From Thermoanaerobaculales bacterium (GTDB lineage: Bacteria; Acidobacteriota; Thermoanaerobaculia; Thermoanaerobaculales; Sulfomarinibacteraceae): 64,000 bases of DNA. The notes under the pieces were generated by a model. It was not told where the DNA came from and did not search any database. It saw only the letters and a program-made list of their open reading frames with translations. This document shows positions 57,226-64,000 of this stretch, piece after piece. The stretch covers positions 404,720 to 468,719 of the forward strand of contig DAOPQC010000001.1 in the NCBI GenBank assembly GCA_035358815.1. The letters run 5' to 3'. The stretch's first letter is position 1; each line of letters begins with the position of its first letter. A program made the position numbers and the translations under genes.

Positions 57226-59943
57226 ATGACCGGCATTCGGAGCATCGCGGCGGCATGTCTTGTCGCCATTCCGGCGGCAGTGACGGCTCAGGTCGACACC
57301 GCCGACCTCGTTGTCGCTGCAGTGGCGGACGAGGACGTGCCGCTGGCGGGCGTCGTGGTGACCGTGCGCTCGACCGAAACCGGCCTCCAGCGCACCGCCG
57401 TGACCGACTCCCTGGGCGAGTCCATGATCGTGTCACTCGCTCCCGGCGGCTGGTGGGTCTCTGCGGTGCGCGACGGCTTCCGCGCCCCCGACCCGAGGAT
57501 CGCGGTGCTTCGGGTCGGGCAGCGGGCCCGGGTCGAGCTCGTCCTGCGGCCGACGGTCTCCGACACCATCGCCGTCAGCGGCGAGCTGCCGGTGGTCGAT
57601 CTCTACAAGCAGGACGTCTCGACCAACATCCTCCCCGAGCAGATCACCACCCTGCCGGTGCCCGACCGGCGGTTCGAGCGGCTGGCCTTTCTGTCGTCGA
57701 ACGTGCAGCCTGACCGCGCTGAGTTCTTCGACCGCGGCGGCAGCCCGGTGCTCGCCAACGCCGGCACCGGCTGGGCCAACGTCTACCTGGTCGACGGCCT
57801 CGACCTGTCCGAGCCCACCAACGGGCAGGTCGCGATCCGGATCGGCCAGGATGCGATTCGCGAGTTTCGCGCGGTCAGCCAGCGGTTCGACGCCGAGGTC
57901 GGCCAGACCACCGGCGGCGGGCTGGCGGTGGTCACCAAGAGCGGCACCAACGAGGTGCAGGGATCGCTCTTCGGCTTTGTCCGGTCCGACGCGCTGCGCG
58001 CGCAAGGGGAGCTCGAGCAAGACGAGGTGGACTTCTCACGCTGGCATGGGGGGTTCACTTTGGGCGGGCCGATTGCCCGCGACCGGACGCACTACTTCGC
58101 GGCCTTCGAGCACGTCGACGAGGACGACATCGCGTTGTTCCGTCCCGGCGGCGCGTTCGCTGGCCTGGCCAAGGATGTGCCGTTCCCGACGACTCAGACC
58201 ACTGCCCTCGTCAGCCTCGAACACGCCTTCTCGTCCGCGAGCTCCGGCACCGCCAGGCTGGCCGCGGAGCGGTATCGCAGGGACAACTACCAGGTCGGCG
58301 GTGTGGCCTCCCCGGAATCGGGTTGGAGCTTCGACGGAGACACCCTGGCGCTGCTGCTCGGCCACACCTGGGTCGTCTCGCCGGACCGGCTCAACGACCT
58401 GCGCGTCCTCGGGCTTCGCACGGCATACGTGGGGCGACTGAACTCCACAGAGCGAACCGAGTGGTTGTCCTTTGGGACCACGCTGCGCACCGGAGCCAAC
58501 ATCACGGGATCGAGCTCGCTCGACGAGGATCGCTTCCAGCTCCAGGACACATTCCACTGGCAGCTCGGACGCGGGCACGACCTCAGGGCCGGGATCCTCT
58601 ACCAGCACGACCACACGCCCATGACGCAGGAACGATACGAGGCAGGCGTGCTCTTCTACGCAACCGACGACCGGTCCTTTCCGGTGATGTATCTGTTCGG
58701 CACGGGCTCGAGCGCGGTCACTTATTCGACCGATCTGATCGGGCTGTTCATCCAGGACGACTGGCGGCCCACCGCCCGGCTCACCCTCGGCCTCGGTCTG
58801 AGGTACGACCTCGACCTCAACGGGACCAACCCGGACTTCAGCCACCCGCTGGCCGGCGACCGGAGCCGCGACGGTGACAATATCCAGCCACGATTCGGCT
58901 TCACCTGGGACCTCGCGGGCGACGGCCGCACCGTCATCCGTGGCGGCGTCGGCCGCTACGTCGGCCGCCTCAACCACATTCCGCCTGCCTTCGAGCTGCA
59001 GTTCAACGGCGAGACCGGCCGGGTGCTGCAGAGCAGGGTCGGCATCCCCGGCTTGCCGTTGGACCCGAACGATCCCGACACCAGCGGCTGGCTGCTGCCG
59101 CCGGACGCGATCCTCCTCGCCGACGACCTCGAGGCCCCGGAGTCGGTCCAGCTGAGCCTCGGCGTCAGCCGGCAGCTGGGCCACACCGGGCTGGTGTTCG
59201 AGGCAGACGCGGTCTACGTCGAGGGTGACAACGAGCTGGTCTTCCGCGACACCAACTGGGGCGGCAACGACAACCCGGTGCGGCCCAACCCCGACTACAA
59301 CAAGATCGATCGCTACACGAGCGAAGGGCACTCGAGCTACGCCGCGCTCGCCCTTGGGCTCAGCGGCACGCTTGGCGGTGGCCACCTGCTGATGTCGTCG
59401 ATCACCTTCTCCGACAAGAAGAACATCTGGGACGACGCCATCGGGACGGTCACCCCGAGCGACCCTGCCGACATCGAGGGCGAGTGGGGGCGCAGCAACA
59501 CCGACGAGCGCGTCACCCTGGTCGTCAGCGGGATCTTCCGGCTGCCGTGGGGGCTGGCCTTGGCGCCGGTGTACCGCTACGGCAGCGGCCGGCCGTGGAC
59601 CGCCTACGCCGGCTACGACCTCAACGGCGACGGCCAGCAGTGGGACCGGCTGCCCGGCGACGACCGCATGGGCCAGGACGGCCCGCGACTGAGCCAGCTC
59701 GACCTGCGGCTGACCAAGGCATTCTCGATTGCCGATCGCGATCAGCTCGAGCTCATCGTCGAGGCGTTCAACCTCTTCAACACCAGCAACTACGATGTTG
59801 TTTCGGTGGACGGCGCTCGCTTCTATCAGGTCTTTGACCCGGCCACCATGCAGCTGCAGACACTGGCGAACTCGCGCTTCGGAAGCTATACGGCGACCCT
59901 CTCACCTCGCGAGATCCAGCTCGGCCTGCGCTACGTCTTCTGA
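57226..59943 (+). CDS. TonB-dependent outer-membrane receptor with carboxypeptidase-regulatory-like domain (2)
   Basis: 905 residues with signal peptide MTGIRSIAAACLVAIPAAVTA-Q. An N-terminal CarboxypepD_reg-like domain (about 25-110, VPLAGVVVTVRSTETGLQRTAV and PGGWWVSAVRDGF) precedes the plug (VYLVDGLDLSEPTNG; VVTKSGTNEVQGSLFGFVRSD) and a barrel ending LGLRYVF. Same Oar-like class as the receptor at 21.4 kb but distant, and without the palindrome or the cgcTTGACAg promoter. ATG 57226 gives the best signal peptide; an upstream GTG at 57175 is possible. The 239-bp gap upstream has only a TATGAT hexamer (57147-57152) without a -35. Confidence 0.9.
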   Translation: MTGIRSIAAACLVAIPAAVTAQVDTADLVVAAVADEDVPLAGVVVTVRSTETGLQRTAVTDSLGESMIVSLAPGGWWVSAVRDGFRAPDPRIAVLRVGQRARVELVLRPTVSDTIAVSGELPVVDLYKQDVSTNILPEQITTLPVPDRRFERLAFLSSNVQPDRAEFFDRGGSPVLANAGTGWANVYLVDGLDLSEPTNGQVAIRIGQDAIREFRAVSQRFDAEVGQTTGGGLAVVTKSGTNEVQGSLFGFVRSDALRAQGELEQDEVDFSRWHGGFTLGGPIARDRTHYFAAFEHVDEDDIALFRPGGAFAGLAKDVPFPTTQTTALVSLEHAFSSASSGTARLAAERYRRDNYQVGGVASPESGWSFDGDTLALLLGHTWVVSPDRLNDLRVLGLRTAYVGRLNSTERTEWLSFGTTLRTGANITGSSSLDEDRFQLQDTFHWQLGRGHDLRAGILYQHDHTPMTQERYEAGVLFYATDDRSFPVMYLFGTGSSAVTYSTDLIGLFIQDDWRPTARLTLGLGLRYDLDLNGTNPDFSHPLAGDRSRDGDNIQPRFGFTWDLAGDGRTVIRGGVGRYVGRLNHIPPAFELQFNGETGRVLQSRVGIPGLPLDPNDPDTSGWLLPPDAILLADDLEAPESVQLSLGVSRQLGHTGLVFEADAVYVEGDNELVFRDTNWGGNDNPVRPNPDYNKIDRYTSEGHSSYAALALGLSGTLGGGHLLMSSITFSDKKNIWDDAIGTVTPSDPADIEGEWGRSNTDERVTLVVSGIFRLPWGLALAPVYRYGSGRPWTAYAGYDLNGDGQQWDRLPGDDRMGQDGPRLSQLDLRLTKAFSIADRDQLELIVEAFNLFNTSNYDVVSVDGARFYQVFDPATMQLQTLANSRFGSYTATLSPREIQLGLRYVF

Positions 59944-60071
59944 TGAGCGCCGACCCCCCTTGCGGGACCCTTCAAGGGCCCAGGACGAGTTCGCCCGCGG
60001 CCGCCGGACCGCAGGACCGCAGCGGGCGGGCAGGGGGTCTCGGTCGGTTGACGCGATCTCCAACGGCTGCC

Positions 60072-61703
60072 ATGGTAGTGACCATGGGACCGCGCGCTCG
60101 CGTCGCGATGCCCCTGCTGTTGGTGCTGGCGGCATGGGGGCCGTTCTGCGGATCTCAGGACGCCGCCGCCGGCGAGCCGCCCTCTGCGCCGATCCGTCGG
60201 CTGGCCTATGTCGAGTCCTCGACCGGCCTGGTGCCTCCGACCATGGAGGGCGGCGGCACCGAGCTCGAGATGGGCGACGTCGACGGCGACGGCCGGCTCG
60301 ACCTGGTGTCGATCGGCGATCACGGGTCGCCGTACGTCAACAGCGACCAGCACGGCGTCATGGTCTGGTTCGGGGACGGCGCCGGCTCGTGGTCGGTCGT
60401 CATGGTCGGCGAGTTCGGGTACGGCGGGGTCGCGCTCGGCGACGTCAACGGCGATGGCCTCGTCGACGTCGGCTACGGCATGCACCACAATTACTCCGGC
60501 GTCGACCTCGGCGACCAGCTCCTTGAGGTCGCGCTCGGCGACGGCAGCGGGATGAGCTGGACACCGTGGGACGACGGCCTCGCCACCAACGGCGAGGACT
60601 GGGGGATGTTCAGCACCGACTTCGCCGACGTCGACAACGACGGCGACCTCGACGTCGGCTCGAACTCCTTCGGCTGCTGTGCCGGGGTGCACGTCTACCT
60701 GAACCAGGGCGACGGGACGTGGGCCCAGTCGTTCGGCTTCGTCGGCGGCAACTCGGCCGACGAGATCGTCTTCGGCGACATCAACGGCGACGGCAACGCC
60801 GACCTCGCCGTCTCCCAGCAATACGGGACCGTCTACCTCGGCGACGGCGCCGGAGGATTCGCGCTCGACGACGGCAACCTTCCCGCCGGCGGCTCCTCGG
60901 GGAGGCTCGGCATCTCGCTCGGCGACGTCAACGCCGACGGCCGCGAGGACCTCGCCTTCCGCACATCCTCGGGCGGTCTCGAGGTCTGGGCCTGGAGCGG
61001 ACCCGGCGCCTGGATCGAGCTCAGCGGCAGCCTGCCGGCGAGCGGCCTCTGGGAGGCGACTCAGCTTGTCGACATGAACGCCGACGGCCACGTCGACATG
61101 GCGGCCTTCGGCAGCGGGCAGGGCCGGGTGTGGGCGGGTGATGGCGCCGGCGGCTGGACCGAGGCCGCGTCCTTCGTAACGCCCTCGCCGGGTGACTACG
61201 AGGCCTTTCGCGCCGGCGGCGACGTCGACCACAACGGCTTCCCGGACCTCGTGCTGGTGGCCGACGAGGGCAGCTGGCCCAACGACTTCAACCACATGCA
61301 CGTGTTCAAGGAGTCGTCGGTGCCGACAGCGCTTGGCATCTGGCCGGTCGACCCGTGCGGCGGCGAGAAGCTGGTCGCGGGCGCGGTGACCTTCATCGAC
61401 TGGATCACCGCCGTCCCGGCCGGCGGTCCGGGCGCCGTCACCCTCGAGCTGTCGCTCGACGGTCCCTCCGGCCAGTGGACGCCGATCGCAACCGACATCG
61501 CCAACTCGGGCCGCTTCCAGTGGCGGGTACCGCCGGACACGCCCTCGTCGACGACCGCCTTCCTGCGCCTCTCGCTCACGGTCGGCGCCGAAACCGTCAC
61601 GACGGTCACGCCGCGGTCCTTCACGATCCTCGGCGGCGACGCCCTGTTCAGCGACGGTTTCGAGTCCGGCGACACCTCCGCGTGGAGTGCTGCCGTGCCG
61701 TGA
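60072..61703 (+). CDS. Secreted FG-GAP/VCBS repeat beta-propeller protein with C-terminal DGFESGD motif
   Basis: 543 residues. Signal peptide within the first 40 (VAMPLLLVLAAWGPFCGSQDAAAG). Five or more FG-GAP/VCBS repeats carry calcium-binding D-x-D-x-D-G-x-x-D loops: GDVDGDGRLDLV, GDVNGDGLVDVG, ADVDNDGDLDVG, GDINGDGNADLA, GDVNADGREDLA, VDMNADGHVDMA. A beta-sandwich follows (about 415-520). It ends with ALFSDGFESGDTSAWSAAVP, a short tail repeatedly seen at the C-termini of exported proteins in this kind of bacterium. I suspect a sorting or attachment tag (inference). The start (ATG 60072 or 60084) is uncertain, as no ribosome site is visible. Confidence 0.85.
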   Translation: MVVTMGPRARVAMPLLLVLAAWGPFCGSQDAAAGEPPSAPIRRLAYVESSTGLVPPTMEGGGTELEMGDVDGDGRLDLVSIGDHGSPYVNSDQHGVMVWFGDGAGSWSVVMVGEFGYGGVALGDVNGDGLVDVGYGMHHNYSGVDLGDQLLEVALGDGSGMSWTPWDDGLATNGEDWGMFSTDFADVDNDGDLDVGSNSFGCCAGVHVYLNQGDGTWAQSFGFVGGNSADEIVFGDINGDGNADLAVSQQYGTVYLGDGAGGFALDDGNLPAGGSSGRLGISLGDVNADGREDLAFRTSSGGLEVWAWSGPGAWIELSGSLPASGLWEATQLVDMNADGHVDMAAFGSGQGRVWAGDGAGGWTEAASFVTPSPGDYEAFRAGGDVDHNGFPDLVLVADEGSWPNDFNHMHVFKESSVPTALGIWPVDPCGGEKLVAGAVTFIDWITAVPAGGPGAVTLELSLDGPSGQWTPIATDIANSGRFQWRVPPDTPSSTTAFLRLSLTVGAETVTTVTPRSFTILGGDALFSDGFESGDTSAWSAAVP

Positions 61704-61762
61704 CCCCCGACCGAGACGGGGCGCGCGAGCGCCACGAGGCGGCGAGTCCCCTGTAGGGGCGG

Positions 61763-63760
61763 TCAGGGCTGCGCGGCGGGCGCCTCCTCGACGAACAGGT
61801 ACTCGTGCTGGGCGTCGCGCGTGATCAGCCGGCGCTGCCCGTCCGCGTCCGCGACCACGAACTCCAGCCCGTCGATCGTCGGATCGACGGTGATGAAGGA
61901 GACCGTCCCATCGTCGTTGACCCGCGACGCGACCGTGCTGTGCCACTCGCCGGCGTCGAAGACGGTCGAACCCGCGTTCCCCACGACCATCAGCTCGCCG
62001 AGCGCCGGACTGACGTAGCGCGGCGCCAGCTTCGCAACGGCGGCCGGATCGGCGGGGATGGTGAGCCGTTCATGCGCGGCGGCGATGGCGGCACGACGTC
62101 GCGCCACGGCTGCCTTCAGCGCCTCCTCGGCCTCCGGCCTGCCGTCGAACAGCACCTCGAGGAGCCGGCGCAGCAGCGGCCCGCGGATGAAGATGCCGGA
62201 GTCGGAGTTGGTCAGGATGACTGCCCCGACCCCGTGGTCGGGCAGCCAGATCATGTCGCTGTGGTAGCCGGCGAGGTCGCCGCCGTGGTGGACCACCGGA
62301 ATGCCGTTCGCCCGGTCGACCATCAGCGCCATGCCGTAACTGACGTCCTCACCGATGATGACGTTGGGCTGGTAGCGCGCCAGCAGGTTCTCCGCCGACA
62401 CGAGGCGGGTGCCGTTCGGCAGCATCCCCTTGGCGAGCTCCATCTCGACGTAGCGTGCGAGCTCGCGGGCGCTCGTCCAGACGCCCCCCGCAGGCCGGGC
62501 CGGGACGACGGCGTAGTTGACGTCCATCCGCGCCCGGGTCACCTTCCCATCCAGGTCGTCGCCGTGGGGCTGGGCGACGTCGGCGGCGAGCGCGGCCGCG
62601 AAGTCGAAGGTCGTCGTTGCCATGCCGAGCGGCGCGAAGACCTTGGTGCGCATCGCCTCGTCGTAGGCGGCGCCCCACTCCTTGCCGGGCACCGCGATCG
62701 CGCCGCCGATGAAGCCGGCCGCCGCCGCCATCAGGTTCGAGTACTGGAAGACCTCGCCGAAGCCGCTGGTCGGCTGCATCGTGGAGAGAAGCTCGATCGC
62801 CGAGGCGGGCGTCTCGTTGCGGAACTCGAACAGCCACTCCATGTCCTGCCGCGGCATGCCGGTGCAGGCGCAGACCAGGTGCTTCACCTGGACCTGATTG
62901 GTCGTCGCCGCATCGCCGAGCTTGAACGCCGGGAAGAGCTCGGTGACCGGCTGCTCCCAGCGCATCTTGCCCTCGTCCACCAGCTCGGCGAGCAGGAGCG
63001 TGGTCAGCGCCTTGGTGTTTGACGCGGCGGCAAAGAGGGTGTCCGGGCCGACCGGGTCGGGCTTGCCCAGCTCCTTGACGCCGAGGCCGCCGGCCCAGAC
63101 CGTCTTGCCGCCGTCGATGAAGGCGAGCCCGACGCCGGGCGTGTCGAGCATCGCCATGCCGTTCGCCACGAACTGTCTGAGGGCGGCAAGGCGCTGCTCG
63201 TCGAGGGGATGCGCCTTCCTGCCGGCGAACGACTCGCGCGAGTAGCCCTTGGGCCGCAGGCTCTGCAGGGCGAGGCCGAGCGGGCCGCCGCGCTTCTCGA
63301 CCGTCGGCTCGGTGCCGTCGATGAGAACCACGGTCCAGGAGTCGCCCGCGCGCCAGGCGTAGGCGCTCACCACCGCCCGCTCGTTGGGCGAGGTCTCGTA
63401 CTGGAAGGCCTTCCGCTCCTCCCAGCCGTCCCGGGGCGCCTGCGGCACGGCGATCAGCAGTGGCCGGTTGAAGCCCGGCTTGTAGGCCGCCCAGCCGGCG
63501 GCGACCGCCGAGTCGGCATCACCGGCTTGCAGGTCGACGATCGCCACGTGCGAGTCGGGCTCCGGCGGCTCGAGGACGACCATCGCTCCCCTCGTGGTCA
63601 CCGTCCACCCGGCAGGAACCGTGAAGGTGGTGCCGGCGGCGGTCGCGCGGGGCGAGTCCTGCTCGACCTTCTCCGAGATGGCCGGCGCGGCCGTCTGGGC
63701 GAAGGCGGAAGCGGCGATGACGATCGTGAGGCCGAGAGCGGTGAGCAGGCGTCGAGACAT
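61763..63760 (-). CDS. Secreted serine hydrolase, beta-lactamase (class C/PBP-like) family
   Basis: 665 residues with signal peptide MSRRLLTALGLTIVIAASAFA-QT. An N-terminal domain of unknown type (about 35-180: TTFTVPAGWTVTTRGAMVVLEPPEPDSHVAIVD) precedes a beta-lactamase/esterase domain with catalytic SxxK in AAASNTKAL, YxN as QYSNLM and the KTG-equivalent HHGGD. A C-terminal lipocalin-like beta domain (LAPRYVSPALGELMVVGNAG) is typical of the family. Members act as D-aminopeptidases, esterases or peptidases; substrate cannot be told here. GGAGG lies 6 bp before the ATG. It converges with the FG-GAP gene. Confidence 0.88.
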   Translation of the reverse strand: MSRRLLTALGLTIVIAASAFAQTAAPAISEKVEQDSPRATAAGTTFTVPAGWTVTTRGAMVVLEPPEPDSHVAIVDLQAGDADSAVAAGWAAYKPGFNRPLLIAVPQAPRDGWEERKAFQYETSPNERAVVSAYAWRAGDSWTVVLIDGTEPTVEKRGGPLGLALQSLRPKGYSRESFAGRKAHPLDEQRLAALRQFVANGMAMLDTPGVGLAFIDGGKTVWAGGLGVKELGKPDPVGPDTLFAAASNTKALTTLLLAELVDEGKMRWEQPVTELFPAFKLGDAATTNQVQVKHLVCACTGMPRQDMEWLFEFRNETPASAIELLSTMQPTSGFGEVFQYSNLMAAAAGFIGGAIAVPGKEWGAAYDEAMRTKVFAPLGMATTTFDFAAALAADVAQPHGDDLDGKVTRARMDVNYAVVPARPAGGVWTSARELARYVEMELAKGMLPNGTRLVSAENLLARYQPNVIIGEDVSYGMALMVDRANGIPVVHHGGDLAGYHSDMIWLPDHGVGAVILTNSDSGIFIRGPLLRRLLEVLFDGRPEAEEALKAAVARRRAAIAAAHERLTIPADPAAVAKLAPRYVSPALGELMVVGNAGSTVFDAGEWHSTVASRVNDDGTVSFITVDPTIDGLEFVVADADGQRRLITRDAQHEYLFVEEAPAAQP

Positions 63761-63887
63761 GAAGTCCTCCGAAGGGGCTGATCGAACGCGTCCCTTATAA
63801 CGGAGAACCGTCGCCGCGGGTTAACCCTGGCGCCGCGCGCGCAGCGTGAATCCCCCGAGACCGGTCCTCAGGCGGCGAGATACCCGC

Positions 63888-64000
63888 CTAGAAGTGACGA
63901 CGTGCGAAGGCCCGTCCTGAGTGGCTCTTGAGGTAGCGCTCGAAGGACAGCGCCTTGGCGCGGGATCGGAAAGCAACCGCTGTTTCCACTTTCCAGGGCC
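63888..64000 (-). CDS. GIY-YIG endonuclease family protein, C-terminal fragment at window edge
   Basis: The last 113 bases read, on the minus strand, as an open frame ending VAFRSRAKALSFERYLKS then HSGRAFARRHF and TAG. This is the characteristic C-terminus of small GIY-YIG (UPF0213/YhbQ-like) proteins, in which FERYLKSGSGRAFxxRH is highly conserved. The catalytic GIY-YIG part lies outside the window. Too short to judge function beyond the family. Confidence 0.75.
   Translation of the reverse strand, partial: PWKVETAVAFRSRAKALSFERYLKSHSGRAFARRHF

Noticed and set aside
1..64000. CRISPR arrays, tRNA, rRNA, prophage or integrative-element boundaries
   Set aside because: No regularly spaced repeats, cloverleaf sequences, rRNA segments, integrase genes or phage structural genes were recognised.

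Overview
The window is about 70% G+C and comes from a Gram-negative bacterium. It carries two TonB-dependent outer-membrane receptors of the Oar-like type with an N-terminal carboxypeptidase-regulatory-like domain, many secreted S9/S8 peptidases and beta-propeller proteins, a TolB-like/TPR regulator, a sulfatase-fold/TPR lipoprotein and a C-terminal DGFESGDTSAWS motif. This mixture is typical of Acidobacteriota (Thermoanaerobaculia-like). That placement is inference from gene content; no rRNA or tRNA gene is present to confirm it.

Layout. 0-9 kb is housekeeping and transport: priA (cut by the window edge), an alkyltransferase-like protein, a cytosolic-type HAD 5'-nucleotidase, hpt plus a DUF423 membrane protein ending in a clear terminator, and a two-gene heterodimeric ABC exporter. 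9.3-33.2 kb is the most interesting part, a secreted-protease/beta-propeller/TonB-receptor cluster in three transcription units. Unit 1 (minus) has an S9 peptidase followed by a propeller protein. Unit 2 (plus) has an S8 protease followed by two propeller proteins. Unit 3 (plus) has a TonB receptor, a propeller, a BNR lipoprotein, an S9 peptidase, a sulfatase-fold TPR protein and an RpiR-family regulator. Units 1 and 2 are fired from two near-consensus promoters that overlap face to face in 115 bp. Units 2 and 3 have the same promoter layout, with a shared cgcTTGACAg -35 block, a 17-bp spacer and a palindrome ATGAAA-N5-TTTCAT starting 31-32 bp after the -10. I infer that the RpiR protein at the end of unit 3 controls the cluster, which would make it a self-contained regulon for digesting and importing an extracellular peptide-bearing substrate.

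33.4-47.8 kb holds a PhoD-type phosphatase with a strong terminator, a secreted DUF2961 (GH172-like) protein, an MgtC/DUF4010 membrane protein, an orphan urocanate hydratase, feoAB, queC, a NagZ-like hexosaminidase and mutS. 47.8-51.5 kb is a mobile patch: a diguanylate cyclase with an AT-rich membrane half, abutted by two tandem, diverged IS630-family elements whose transposase stop codons are completed by the TA target dinucleotide.

51.8-54.1 kb encodes a DUF47/PiT phosphate transport pair and a small c-type cytochrome. 54.2-57 kb pairs a HTH/TolB-like/TPR regulator with two small paralogous proteins of unknown fold, divergently arranged around a 10-bp-phased GTCA repeat array. 57.2-63.8 kb has a second TonB receptor, an FG-GAP repeat surface protein and a secreted beta-lactamase-fold serine hydrolase. 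The right edge contains the C-terminal end of a GIY-YIG nuclease.
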